This document shows positions 9,061 to 19,103 of a DNA stretch of 64,000 bases, in pieces. The notes beneath the pieces are model-generated. The model made no database searches and had not been told where the DNA came from. It worked only from the letters and a program-made list of their open reading frames with translations. This stretch comes from Verrucomicrobium spinosum DSM 4136 = JCM 18804 (GTDB taxonomy: Bacteria; Verrucomicrobiota; Verrucomicrobiia; Verrucomicrobiales; Verrucomicrobiaceae): contig NZ_ABIZ01000001.1 of NCBI RefSeq assembly GCF_000172155.1, positions 6,605,105 to 6,669,104 on the forward strand. Reading direction: 5' to 3'. The translations under genes were made by a program, and so were the position numbers. Numbering within the stretch: the stretch's first letter is position 1; each line of letters starts with the position of its first letter.

Positions 9061-12000
9061 TCACACACAAGTTGTGACGGGTGCCCTTTGCGTATTTACT
9101 TTTCGACTTCTGCGGAGCAGGGCCATTCCAGCGGCCAGCGAGAGCATCAGCAAACGCCCCGGTTCGGGAACCACAGTGACAGAGATGACACCGGTCTCTG
9201 CGAGCAGGCTGGTGTCCCACTTCAAGCCGTCTGCCAGCGTGGGAAGCTCAAAGTTGCTGAAACTTCCGGTGATGCCGCCTGCGGTGACGTTGGTCCAGTC
9301 GATCAATTGCCAGGAGTCCCCTTCATTCCAGTTCAGGGCATCGGCCGAGGCGTCGTTCACCTTCAAGGTGCCGCCAAGTTGCACTGTGCCAGTGGTGTTA
9401 AACTTCAGGACATCGCTGTAGAGCTGCCCGTGTTCGCTGCCCAGGGTATCGTCCTCCTGGCCGAAGATGTCAAAGACCAGCACCCCGTTGAAAATGACGG
9501 CACCTGTGCCCGTCCCCAGATGGAGACTGAGGTCAGAGGTGAAGAGGTCATCGCCGCTGTTTCCAATACTGAGGGTGCCATTGATGGTGATGTTGGCATT
9601 CGTGGTGTTGACCGCGCCGCGTCCGGCGAGAGTCGCTCCAGATGCGATGGTGACCTGCCCCGTGCCGGTGGCACTGCCGGTGAGCGTATTCACCAGAAGC
9701 GTGCCGGCGTTGATGTTGGTGCCGCCAGAGTAGCTGTTGGCATCGTTACTAAGCTCCATCGTGCCGGCCCCGCCTTTATTCAGCGATCCCGTACTGGTGA
9801 TCCTCCCGCTGATTACAAGGTCTGCATCCGAGTCTCCCGTGATATCCTGCACCGTCCAGTTGGCGGCCGACACGTGACTGACAAGAGTGCTGATCACTGA
9901 GGCGGTCTCGCTGCTTCCTGTGACCTGCCAGTTGGTGGCGTTGGAGGCTCGAACCTCGTCAATTCCATTCACGCTGCCGCCATTCTGGAGCGTCAGATTG
10001 TTGAAGTACTGCTCCTCATTCAGAGTGAGCAGACCGCCGTTGACCACGACGGAGTCCGACATGCTTGATTGGGAGCCGCCCAGGGCGTGCGCGGCGGCCA
10101 CCACCAGGCCGGCCCCGGCGTTGATGGTGATGGTACCGTTTCCTACCAGACGATTCCCGCCAAAGGTGCCTCCGTTCACAGTGACGATGCCACTATTGAC
10201 GATGAAACTGGTCGGCAGCAGGATGAAGGAGGAGATGGTCATGTCGCCCCCGCCGTTCTTGATCAGAGTGCCGGCACTATCCGAAGAAAACGCCCGGTCC
10301 AACGTGACAAGATCGGAGCGATTATAGACCAGCGTCCCTCCGGCCGAAACGGCGATGGCATTGGTCCCGCCCAGTACTCCGGTTGTGCCTCCCGTCCCAA
10401 CGATCAATTTGCCCCCACTGACGGTGACCGTGCCAGTGTACGTGTTGGTGCCTGTCAGCACCCAGGTGCCGATGCCCGTCTTGGTCAGGGACGTTGCCCC
10501 TGTCCCGTTGTTCCCGATGACTCCTGCAAAGATGTTGTCTCCCGTATTGGTCCCGCCAAGCGTAAAGGTGCGGGCCGTGTCCGTCCCTGACAAGGTGATC
10601 GCATCCAGGGGAGAAAGGGTGAGTGTTCCCGCACCTGAGGATTCGATCCCTCCTCCTGCGGTCCCGACCGTAAAAAGACGATCGATGGAAATGCTGGAAC
10701 TGCCTGCATAACGCAGTACCCCGCCATTGAGCACAAGATTGGTGGCGGCACTGGCTGACATACCGATGGAACTTGCCACTCCACCGTTGGCCAGGACGCT
10801 CACCTCCAAAGCGCCGCCTGTCACTGTGGTGATGCCGGTGTACGTATTCACGCCAGTGAGAATTTGCGTCCCCGTGCCGCTCTTGGTCAAGGCCAGCGTG
10901 CCAGCATCGAAGGTGTCATTCTCCAGCACTCCCGAGAACGTCCCGGAACCATTGCCAGCCCCCACCGTCAGGGTGCGGGTGGAAACAGCTCCGCGCACCC
11001 GACCGTTCCCCGTGAGGGCATTGATGGATTCCGCAGCGTTCAATCGGAGCACGGCAAATTCCTCAAGGTGCACATTGGAGCTGTCGTTGATCCGGTTCCC
11101 GGTGTTGATTTGAAGCAGGGTGTAGTTGTCTGTAGTGCCACTTTTGATCACCCAGTTGCCTGCGAATCCGTTGGCGTCCCCGCTCAGGATGACCCGATTG
11201 CCTGCCTGCCCTTTACCAACCAGGGTGCTGGTCACGTTGGCCGGTTGGACCATGCCATTTTCCACCGTGATGGTGAGCCCCGCAGCCCCGGTAATGGCAC
11301 CGGAGAAGGTGGTGTTGTCGTGGGCACCGGAACGGAGGATGACGTCATCGTTCAGAGTGATCGAACCGCTGAAGGCTCCCGACCGCGTCACCACGTTGGC
11401 GGTAGAACCCAGCGTGCCAATTACGGCAGTGGTGCCGACAGCCACCGGACCGATGTTGATCGCGTTTGTCATTGTGATGTTTGAGCCGGCCCCTATGGGG
11501 TCGATGAAAAGCTCAAGGGCACCGACGGCGGTTGAGCCATCTCCCAAGGTCACCGTCCCCGAACCAAGTGCCGTCGCGCTGAGGGCCACCACCCGCCCCT
11601 GGCGAATCAACGTGCCGCCTGTATAGGTGTTCGGCCCTGTGAACGTCGCCGTTGAAGCACCCGATTTGAGAACCGAGGTGATTCCCGAGATGAAGTTCCC
11701 CGTGCTGCCCGTAAAGGTGTAGTTCTTGGAGTTGGAATCGATGACCACTGTAGCCGGCCGCAGTTCACCAGTCAGCACGATGTCGGTGGCAGTCCCCGTT
11801 TCATCAAAGGTGACCACATCTCCCCAATAGAAGGCATCAGCCTCGGAGGCATTCCACCGGTTGACTCCCCCGCCCACCTGCCATTGGCCACCACTGGTTC
11901 CATTCCAAACAAGGGTCTTGGTGTCGAGATCCATCGTGACCGTGCCCAAAGTATCCACCAGACTGAAGGAACGATAGTTTAGCTGCCCGGCAAAAGTCAG

Positions 12001-14250
12001 ATTGCCCAGTCCGGTCAACGTTCCACCATAGGTGAACAAGGTGATCGGTTGCCCCACGACAGTGGCCGGGACGGTGAACTCAAGAGCCACAGTTCCATTA
12101 AATGCCACATTGCCTGCTACGCTCAACGATCCTCCAGTGACCGGATTCACCTGAAACACCGTCCCGGCCACACTGCCCATCACAAGGCTTCCAATCGAAC
12201 CCTCTCCACCGAACACCGCCCCATCTGAGACATTGATGGCGGCCGACTGATGTCCCCCGGTCACAAGCAGGGTGCCAGTAGTGTGGGAGATCGTGCCAGA
12301 GTAAGTGCCGGTGCCGGAGAGCACAGTCGTGCCAGCCCCGGTTTTGGAAACCGCTCCTGTGCCAGTGAGTCCAGCTGCAATGGTCTGGGTGCCAGACGCA
12401 GCGCTGAAGGTCAACACCCCGCCGCCAGCTGAATCAGACACTTGAATCCGTCCAGCTCCGTCAATCGACATTGATAGAGTCACTTGAAACCCATTGGTAT
12501 CCACCGTGGAAACAGTGTCTGCGACCGTTGACATGGTGGCAGACCAAGTCGATGCAGCCGTCGCTTTCATGATGCCTCCAGACAGGTAGATAACATCCGT
12601 AACATTGCCCGCCGCAGTGCCCCCTGCGCCGATCTCCACCACCCCATTGTTCAGGACCGTCAGGGTGTTCACCGATGCGGCGTCGGGTGAACGGATGTCC
12701 AGTTGAATTCCAAACGCCTTCAATGTCGCGGTTCCGGTTCCACCGCCCACGGTCATGGTCCCAAGGCCATCCCACCCCACGTTGATGAATCGGTCCGATC
12801 CAGAATTCGCGGAAAGTGCCGTAGCATCCAGTATTCCCCCGGAAAGATTATACACGCTCCCCGGATTGCTGCCATTGGACCAATGCCCCACCCTAAAGCC
12901 GCTGCTGCCACTCAAGACGGTCACGAGGCCACCAGTTTGATTGACCGTACCGGAGTTGTTGGAATTCGCGCCGATGTTAAAGAACAAGGTGGTCAACGAT
13001 GAGCCAGCCCCGATGTTGAGGGTGCCTCGATTGGTGGCCGATTGAAGCCCCATGATCACGGAATTCACCACCACATCCGTGCCGCTCAGCATGTTGACGG
13101 TCCCACCAGAAACTTTGAAGGTCCCCAGCGCCGTGCTCGACCCGATGTCCAGATCGAGATTCAACACCGCCGAGGCGTCGGTTGGGTTGTATTCGAGAAC
13201 CGATCCCGCGGCGCCGAAGATGATGCTCGTGGGGAGGATAGCGGAGGCGCTCGTCACGTCTGTGCGGCGGATGTAGAGACTGGAAGTTCCATTGATGGTG
13301 ATGGAAGTGGCTTCATTAAGCGACCCCAGATTGCCATTGTTTCCTACAGACAGGGTTCCCCCACTGACGACCACCTCACCTTTCACCGAAGTATTGGTTT
13401 CTATGACCAAATTGCCCGCCAGATTGCTGAGGATTCCCGTATAGCCAGCAAGATTGCCGGTCAGGATCAGCCGACCGGTGTCCGTATGGTTCAATGCCCC
13501 GTTCCCGCTCAATGTCCCGGAGAGAGTGAGGGTGCTGGAGCCGTAGTTGCGAATCGTCCCGCCGGTTGATCCGACGACAATGTTGTTTGCAAGCGTGAGC
13601 GCACCACTGACCGTGTGCAAAATCCCCCCTCCATTAGTCAGAGTGACAGCATTGTTTGCCAGCGAATTGACGGAGGTGACCTCGACCAGGCCACCGGTGA
13701 TAGCAATCCCCCCCGTGAGTCCACTGTTGTCGCCGCTGAGCACCAGCCGGGCGCTGTTCCCCCCGCCACTGGCAGTGAGGTTCCCGTGAGCATTGATGCT
13801 GAGCCCGCCAGTGCCGGTCAAGTTGCTGCCAATAGTCATCACCCTCGAGTTCGTGGTGCCAACCGCAGAGGAGTCGATGATGCCCAACAGGGACCCAAAG
13901 GCGATCGTTCCTCCTGTGAGCGTCAGGTTGTTGGCCCAAGTGGCACCAAAGGTGATGGACGTGGGCGCGACCACACTGGTCACCGTGATGCTTGTGTCCG
14001 TTGTATTGTTAAACAATGCGGCATTCCCGTTGACCCAGGAAGAAAGCACCGTCCCGCTGTCCACGAACCAGTTGGCATCGCCCGTCGTGCTCCAGTTATT
14101 GGTCGCCCCGCCGGTCTGCCAGGTGTAGGTCGCGGCCTTCAGCGGCATGGCGGGATCAGAGGTAAAAAGCAAAGCTGCCAATATTCCCGCAAACTGGAAA
14201 TATCTTCCTGCATACCGGAAAACGAAGTCACGACTAAGGGATTTCTTCAT
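9061..14250 (-). CDS. Giant autotransporter-associated beta-strand repeat protein with PEP-CTERM sorting tail
   Basis: The protein has 1729 residues. A long signal peptide ends near the A-A in PLKAATYTW (residues about 38-44). The body is low in charge and rich in G, T, S, N and V, with several copies of the beta-strand repeat of the form G-x-G-T-x-x-L-x-G-x-N-x-Y-x-G-x-T (for example TGTNTYTGTVTVSGGKL and TGVNTYTGITTVTGGAL), which builds a long beta-helix or solenoid. Near the end are a compact domain and VPEPGRLLMLSLAAGMALL followed by RRSRK: the Pro-Glu-Pro, membrane helix and basic box of PEP-CTERM sorting signals that an exosortase processes. There is no autotransporter barrel. Thirteen residues follow the basic box, more than usual. 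Likely an exported surface adhesin or matrix protein; it sits between two cassette A genes on the same strand. Confidence 0.88.
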   Translation of the reverse strand: MKKSLSRDFVFRYAGRYFQFAGILAALLFTSDPAMPLKAATYTWQTGGATNNWSTTGDANWFVDSGTVLSSWVNGNAALFNNTTDTSITVTSVVAPTSITFGATWANNLTLTGGTIAFGSLLGIIDSSAVGTTNSRVMTIGSNLTGTGGLSINAHGNLTASGGGNSARLVLSGDNSGLTGGIAITGGLVEVTSVNSLANNAVTLTNGGGILHTVSGALTLANNIVVGSTGGTIRNYGSSTLTLSGTLSGNGALNHTDTGRLILTGNLAGYTGILSNLAGNLVIETNTSVKGEVVVSGGTLSVGNNGNLGSLNEATSITINGTSSLYIRRTDVTSASAILPTSIIFGAAGSVLEYNPTDASAVLNLDLDIGSSTALGTFKVSGGTVNMLSGTDVVVNSVIMGLQSATNRGTLNIGAGSSLTTLFFNIGANSNNSGTVNQTGGLVTVLSGSSGFRVGHWSNGSNPGSVYNLSGGILDATALSANSGSDRFINVGWDGLGTMTVGGGTGTATLKAFGIQLDIRSPDAASVNTLTVLNNGVVEIGAGGTAAGNVTDVIYLSGGIMKATAASTWSATMSTVADTVSTVDTNGFQVTLSMSIDGAGRIQVSDSAGGGVLTFSAASGTQTIAAGLTGTGAVSKTGAGTTVLSGTGTYSGTISHTTGTLLVTGGHQSAAINVSDGAVFGGEGSIGSLVMGSVAGTVFQVNPVTGGSLSVAGNVAFNGTVALEFTVPATVVGQPITLFTYGGTLTGLGNLTFAGQLNYRSFSLVDTLGTVTMDLDTKTLVWNGTSGGQWQVGGGVNRWNASEADAFYWGDVVTFDETGTATDIVLTGELRPATVVIDSNSKNYTFTGSTGNFISGITSVLKSGASTATFTGPNTYTGGTLIRQGRVVALSATALGSGTVTLGDGSTAVGALELFIDPIGAGSNITMTNAINIGPVAVGTTAVIGTLGSTANVVTRSGAFSGSITLNDDVILRSGAHDNTTFSGAITGAAGLTITVENGMVQPANVTSTLVGKGQAGNRVILSGDANGFAGNWVIKSGTTDNYTLLQINTGNRINDSSNVHLEEFAVLRLNAAESINALTGNGRVRGAVSTRTLTVGAGNGSGTFSGVLENDTFDAGTLALTKSGTGTQILTGVNTYTGITTVTGGALEVSVLANGGVASSIGMSASAATNLVLNGGVLRYAGSSSISIDRLFTVGTAGGGIESSGAGTLTLSPLDAITLSGTDTARTFTLGGTNTGDNIFAGVIGNNGTGATSLTKTGIGTWVLTGTNTYTGTVTVSGGKLIVGTGGTTGVLGGTNAIAVSAGGTLVYNRSDLVTLDRAFSSDSAGTLIKNGGGDMTISSFILLPTSFIVNSGIVTVNGGTFGGNRLVGNGTITINAGAGLVVAAAHALGGSQSSMSDSVVVNGGLLTLNEEQYFNNLTLQNGGSVNGIDEVRASNATNWQVTGSSETASVISTLVSHVSAANWTVQDITGDSDADLVISGRITSTGSLNKGGAGTMELSNDANSYSGGTNINAGTLLVNTLTGSATGTGQVTIASGATLAGRGAVNTTNANITINGTLSIGNSGDDLFTSDLSLHLGTGTGAVIFNGVLVFDIFGQEDDTLGSEHGQLYSDVLKFNTTGTVQLGGTLKVNDASADALNWNEGDSWQLIDWTNVTAGGITGSFSNFELPTLADGLKWDTSLLAETGVISVTVVPEPGRLLMLSLAAGMALLRRSRKVNTQRAPVTTCV

Positions 14251-14489
14251 GCTGGGGGGGCGTCGTGGTGAAAGGGTCAGTTGCCAGCTTGCGCCACGCA
14301 GGTCCTCATCCTACCCAGAAAGCAGGAGCAGGACCGAGCATGCTTGGGAGCAAGTTGGAGTGCGGAATGGGGCATCACGACGAGTCCAATGAACGCTATA
14401 AGCGTGCCCTGCCCTGCACCTCACGCTTCGCATTGAACGCACTCGCATTCCCGGATCGCGCACGTCGAACAACCCCCACCCCGTTAGGT

Positions 14490-17400
14490 CTATGGCGAAA
14501 ACCGACGCTGGGCCACCACCCGGTATCGGTAATAGGAATCAACATTGAACTCCGGCTTCCCGAATCCCGCCGGGCTGGCCAGGTCCGGCATTTCGCGGTC
14601 TCCTGGATCGAGGTACCGCTCAAAGGTCGCCGCGCCCCGTTGTTCACCAGCCACCTGATCCAGCGCCTCATCCCAGACATCAGGCCCGGTGCTGCGCGCC
14701 TTCTTCAGAAGCTGGACCTTGTAGTGCACCTGGTACACATTCGACTTTGTCGTGAGCCGGGGGTAGATCTGGCCGTACGGTGCCTCACGCGTGTTGTCGC
14801 CGGTGAGTTCAAAGGCGTCCACCTTGGCCGGGTCCCCCGTCCACCATTCCATGATCTTGTCTGCATTCATGAGAGCGGTGCGATTGGTGGCTTCCGGAGG
14901 ATAGGGGATGTAGGGGTCCGGGCACATCTTCGGGATGAGGAAGACGCTACAGATCTCCGAAGCCGAACGAAAAACATCGCCCTGCACGCCAAAACGCCGC
15001 TCAAATGCCGCCAGCGTGCCGTCCACGGCGCTCAGGTTGATGTCATAGCGGGACTGGAAAGGTGCCTGATCCCGACCGCCTTTGTAGTTTGAAGCCTTGT
15101 TGAACCACGGCCAGCCACCCGGCTTGGCAGGCTGGTCATAGGAGCCACCACTGCCGGGAAGAGCAGCCATCCCCGTGCGCTTCATCACCGCATGCAGGCC
15201 CGTACGGCGCTTAATGTAGCGAAACGGCAAGATGTCGTAGTTCATGTTGATCTTTCCCGCCGTGGAAAACGGCTCGCTGATGGGGTAGGGTTCGACCACA
15301 GGCATCCAGAAGAAATCCAGCAGCAGATGGTCTGGCGGTGTGGCAAAACCCGTGTGGTCAGACGCCAACCCCCTGTTGGAAGAGGCACTGGAACGACCCG
15401 CGGGATTGGGGCAAAAAAGCAACGTCTCCCAAGGCCGGTCCAGATCGGGACTGTCCGGCACCACGCCGGAGGGAAGGGAACCAAACTGCACGGCCGATGC
15501 CGTCTGGCGGTTGGGCGAAAAATTGATTCCTCGATCCCCGCTGGCCGTGTTGTGGGAAGAGGTGGCCCGGCCATAGTACCCGCCGGCGTCATTGGAGTAG
15601 CCCACCGTGAGGTTGGCCGCGTCCTCATCCGGCTTGTTGACATAGGGACCATCCTCGACGTTTCCAAATCCATTGTCCCAGTCGCCCGCTTTGCCGTCGA
15701 TTCTGGCGGCGTAGTCCACCCCGCGTGCCACCACCGGCGCAGAGTCCCTGTACATCAGAAACTGGTCACTGTCATCCAGGGGGGCACCACCCAGACCTCT
15801 GACCAGGCTCCCGCCGAGGCGGTACGAGGAAATGCGGAAGAACGGATTCGTGGCCACCGTGCCTGCAGGATTGCCGCCGAGCGCGGCCAGGGCCGGCTCT
15901 GCCGAGTTTAAGGTGCAGAAGTGGCCGTACCACTGCCAGTCTGATGAATGCCGCAGTCCATGGGCAAAACGCGCCTCGCGGCTCCGGTAGTCGTCCACCC
16001 AGTTCACTGCGCCATTGGTCACAGTGTAGCTGCCGCTCCTCCGGAACCAGGTAGCAGGGACCTCCGTCCTGGCCGAGTAGAGGCGGAAGTCCCCTCCCGG
16101 CCGGGCGTTGTAGGCGGCCTCCATGGACCGGACGCAGTCCCCCGGACGGATCAGCCAGGCATAGTAGTTGTTGGGGGATTCCGCCAGACGTTTATCCAGA
16201 TTGAGCTCCCGCGCATCCACGAGGTGGGAGGATGTCACCTTCCCTCCGGCCAACACGGGCGTTCCGTATTTTGTACCCTCGATGTAGGCGTATGGCGCAG
16301 GAATCGCAGGAGCGCTGTCAAAGGACATGTGAATGCGTTGAATTTCCTCGCCCCCATCAGGCGTCCGGATGCTGATTTCCAACGCCCCGCCTTGCAAGGG
16401 CATGTTCCGCAGGAGGTTGTTGGCCGGAGCGGGCACGGTCAGCGGCGTGGCACTGTGCCAGGCAAAACCGGTGTGAGGGTCGCTCTTGGAAAGGTCCCTT
16501 CGTGTGCCTCCAGAGGCCCCCTGAAAGAAAGGCTGGAACATCGCGGAATGCGCTGTGTTGTGGCCCGTGCCCGGACCACTCCCGATGACGGTCTTCAAGA
16601 CCACCCGCGACACACTCCCAAGTTCCGGGTTGCTGGCGTTGGCCGGAAACGCCAGGGATTGGCCATTCACCTTCACATCACACTTCACATCCACCGCCAG
16701 ATACGGGCTGGTGGCCGGATTGCCGATCATGGGAGTGAAGAACTCCAGCACCAGGAAGGCCTTCATCTCACTCGCGGCAAAGGCCCATCGGTCAGTGCCT
16801 CCGGGCACACTGACTTTCACGTCTGGAACCCCCGGATTGCTTTCTGTGGCTCCAGCGATGGTGGCAGTGGGATAGAAGACCAGGGCGGCTTCTGTGACCG
16901 TGATGCAGCGCCCAAACCCTTTGGTCTTGGCCCCCACCCGCAAGGGCACCACCTGGGATTCCCCCGCTGCGAGCACTGGATATCCGGGGAACGCTCTCGG
17001 CGGCGCGTAGCAGTAGGTGGTTTCACTTCCCGGCCCACCACTGGGAACCTGCACCGCATAGGTGTTCAGTCCGGAGCGGATGTGATCGACCATTTCCGTA
17101 AGGATCTGGTCCCGCCGGCCGCCGGCCTCCTCGTATTTCTCTGTGAACTTGCCACCAAATCCCGGGATCGCATGGGAGGTCAATGCCTGTAAGTAGGCGT
17201 AGAGTTCCTGGTTCCGGGAGATGGTCCAGTCCAGGGTGGTGCTGAGGGCGCTGCCGTGCCCCTTCGACGCGTCGGCCTGCCCCTTCTGATGGGACGACAG
17301 TCGCTGGAAGTAAAAAGGATGCAGATTCCCCCCATGAGCCGTCCCCGTCTGGGAACAGAACCCAATGAGCTTGTCCAGGATGTTCCGGTCCGCCAGATCC

Positions 17401-18884
17401 TTTTGCACCGGCCATAAGGCGATTCTTGGCTTGTTGAACAGGTTCACTTCCGGTGCCCGGCTGTGGGCGGTGAGAAGGAAGCGCACCCGGTCCAGCGCCT
17501 CATTGCTGAGCGGATTGGCCGTCGGCTGAGCTGCGCGGGAGGCCTGAAAGACCAACTCATCCACACTGGCATACAGACGGTCGCGGTCCGGGGTTGGCAC
17601 GGCCGGCAGCGCCACCTGGGTGCCGTTCTGCCAGATGTTTACAGGGTTCAGTCCGCCCTCAGTGGGCCCCTGGACAATTCGGGGACTCAGGCGCAGGTAG
17701 GTCTCCAGGCCTGCTTTCAGCGCTGTGTAGTTTCCTGGCTCCTTTTTGTTCCCGCTCTGCGGGATGAAGTAGTTGGGCATCCGGGTCTGGTTGATGTACC
17801 CCAGCCCAATCCATGGATCCAGCACCGCGCTCAGGCACGTGGTGGCCGGGTGGCCCGGATAGCGGTTAAACTCGTTGCGCACCGGCTGTCGATTGGCAAA
17901 CAGGTCGGCATCCACCCAGCCCGTGGTTCTGGGAACATCCCAGTACATCCCCTCGGACGCCGTATTGATGTTCACTTTGCAGCTCTCATCATCCGCCCAG
18001 AAAGCGATGCGCCCCACCACCCCGTTGTCCACCGTGGCCCCGGTCAGCCGCACCTTTCCGGTGCCCTCATCTTCTCCGGGCAGGATGGCTCCGTTTTGCA
18101 GGACATACAGCCAGCGGACCGGCATGGGGAGGGGGTTCGCCCGGTCTCCGGAGGCCAGGGGCAGCCGCTCCAGGCCCGTCCCATTCTTGATGAGCTCCAC
18201 ACCTTCCACCGGTGCGTCCGGATTGGCGGGATTTACGGCGGCATCAAAGGTCCGGGGATCAACGATCGGATAGACAGGCCTGGCCGGCAGTCCGGCAGTG
18301 TCCCGCTCGGTATAGACCGGGGCGTTCAGATCAGTGAACAAGGCCGGACGCGCATGCCAGTCCCCAGGCAGCTCCTTGCTAGGGTCCATCTCCGGCGAGA
18401 TCCCGTTGCCGCCTGCCACGACCTCCATGGAGGCCGCACTGTAGAGCTTGAAAGCACGGTCCAGACGCGAGCGCTGGGTGCCCGCGTCAAGGTCCTGGCC
18501 AAAGCGGCGGATCATCCCTGGTTGTGAAGTCCAGGTGTACTGGGTGCCGTTATTCTCAGTACCCTTGCGCACCTGGGCGATGACCATGTTCAACGGCATC
18601 TGAGCCAGCAGCCGGGTCTCCTCCCCCTTTGCGTAGGCCCCACCAGCCCGCGTCTCTGTGCTCACCATCATCAGAAAGCCCGTCACCAGCAACACCAGCA
18701 AGGCTACCACGCTCAAAACCAGCACCAGCGCGATGCCGCGAGAGTTCCGTCTCCCCCGCCGCACCAAAATATTCATCGTCAAATGCGCCCCACTTTGAGA
18801 TGGCAGGGCATTAACAGCAAAGACGCCCACCCGGGTGGCTGCCCCTTCGGGATTGGGTTGTTGCTCCATGCGCTTCGTCTTCAT
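14490..18884 (-). CDS. Verru_Chthon cassette protein A, copy 2 (without its own B-C-D)
   Basis: The protein has 1464 residues and is a clear paralogue of the protein at 4425-8504: same helix (IALVLVLSVVALLVLLVTG), same STETRAGGAYAKGEETRLLA segment, DDESCKVNINTA near residue 298 (Cys where copy 1 has Gly), APEVNLFNKPRIALWP, GKINMNYDILPFRYIKRRTG and a matching C-terminus YRYRVVAQRRFSP. The ATG at 18884 has AGGAAG a few bases upstream. A later ATG at 18776 (MNILVRRGRR...) would give a more usual short basic leader, so the start is uncertain. The giant PEP-CTERM gene follows after 239 bases, but no B, C or D gene does, so this copy may share the B-C-D proteins of the downstream cassette. Confidence 0.83.
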   Translation of the reverse strand: MKTKRMEQQPNPEGAATRVGVFAVNALPSQSGAHLTMNILVRRGRRNSRGIALVLVLSVVALLVLLVTGFLMMVSTETRAGGAYAKGEETRLLAQMPLNMVIAQVRKGTENNGTQYTWTSQPGMIRRFGQDLDAGTQRSRLDRAFKLYSAASMEVVAGGNGISPEMDPSKELPGDWHARPALFTDLNAPVYTERDTAGLPARPVYPIVDPRTFDAAVNPANPDAPVEGVELIKNGTGLERLPLASGDRANPLPMPVRWLYVLQNGAILPGEDEGTGKVRLTGATVDNGVVGRIAFWADDESCKVNINTASEGMYWDVPRTTGWVDADLFANRQPVRNEFNRYPGHPATTCLSAVLDPWIGLGYINQTRMPNYFIPQSGNKKEPGNYTALKAGLETYLRLSPRIVQGPTEGGLNPVNIWQNGTQVALPAVPTPDRDRLYASVDELVFQASRAAQPTANPLSNEALDRVRFLLTAHSRAPEVNLFNKPRIALWPVQKDLADRNILDKLIGFCSQTGTAHGGNLHPFYFQRLSSHQKGQADASKGHGSALSTTLDWTISRNQELYAYLQALTSHAIPGFGGKFTEKYEEAGGRRDQILTEMVDHIRSGLNTYAVQVPSGGPGSETTYCYAPPRAFPGYPVLAAGESQVVPLRVGAKTKGFGRCITVTEAALVFYPTATIAGATESNPGVPDVKVSVPGGTDRWAFAASEMKAFLVLEFFTPMIGNPATSPYLAVDVKCDVKVNGQSLAFPANASNPELGSVSRVVLKTVIGSGPGTGHNTAHSAMFQPFFQGASGGTRRDLSKSDPHTGFAWHSATPLTVPAPANNLLRNMPLQGGALEISIRTPDGGEEIQRIHMSFDSAPAIPAPYAYIEGTKYGTPVLAGGKVTSSHLVDARELNLDKRLAESPNNYYAWLIRPGDCVRSMEAAYNARPGGDFRLYSARTEVPATWFRRSGSYTVTNGAVNWVDDYRSREARFAHGLRHSSDWQWYGHFCTLNSAEPALAALGGNPAGTVATNPFFRISSYRLGGSLVRGLGGAPLDDSDQFLMYRDSAPVVARGVDYAARIDGKAGDWDNGFGNVEDGPYVNKPDEDAANLTVGYSNDAGGYYGRATSSHNTASGDRGINFSPNRQTASAVQFGSLPSGVVPDSPDLDRPWETLLFCPNPAGRSSASSNRGLASDHTGFATPPDHLLLDFFWMPVVEPYPISEPFSTAGKINMNYDILPFRYIKRRTGLHAVMKRTGMAALPGSGGSYDQPAKPGGWPWFNKASNYKGGRDQAPFQSRYDINLSAVDGTLAAFERRFGVQGDVFRSASEICSVFLIPKMCPDPYIPYPPEATNRTALMNADKIMEWWTGDPAKVDAFELTGDNTREAPYGQIYPRLTTKSNVYQVHYKVQLLKKARSTGPDVWDEALDQVAGEQRGAATFERYLDPGDREMPDLASPAGFGKPEFNVDSYYRYRVVAQRRFSP

Positions 18885-19053
18885 AGCTTCCTATGAGTGC
18901 TAAGATTTTGCCTCAGGTCCCGCACCTGTTGCGCCCTGCCCCCTTGACTCCTTGTCCCCACATTGAGCAAAACGTCTCTCCTGACCCAGTGCCAGGAATC
19001 GCACGCATTTCAGGGACATTCTTCACCTTGAAGGGTGGCACCAAGCCTGGCTG

Positions 19054-19080
19054 TATGCCTTATCCGTACCAAATGGCATA
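19054..19080. promoter_or_regulatory. Inverted repeat TATGCC - 15 bases - GGCATA upstream of the AraC/XylR-type regulator
   Basis: The arms TATGCC (19054-19059) and GGCATA (19075-19080) are exact reverse complements and end 23 bases before the ATG at 19104. The site lies in the 219-base space between the divergent cassette A copy 2 gene and the regulator, where an operator would be expected. Two-turn spacing suits a dimeric AraC-type or LacI-like regulator. The arms are short enough to occur by chance. Confidence 0.3.
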
Positions 19081-19103
19081 AGTCTTGATTCGCAATTCAC
19101 GCA

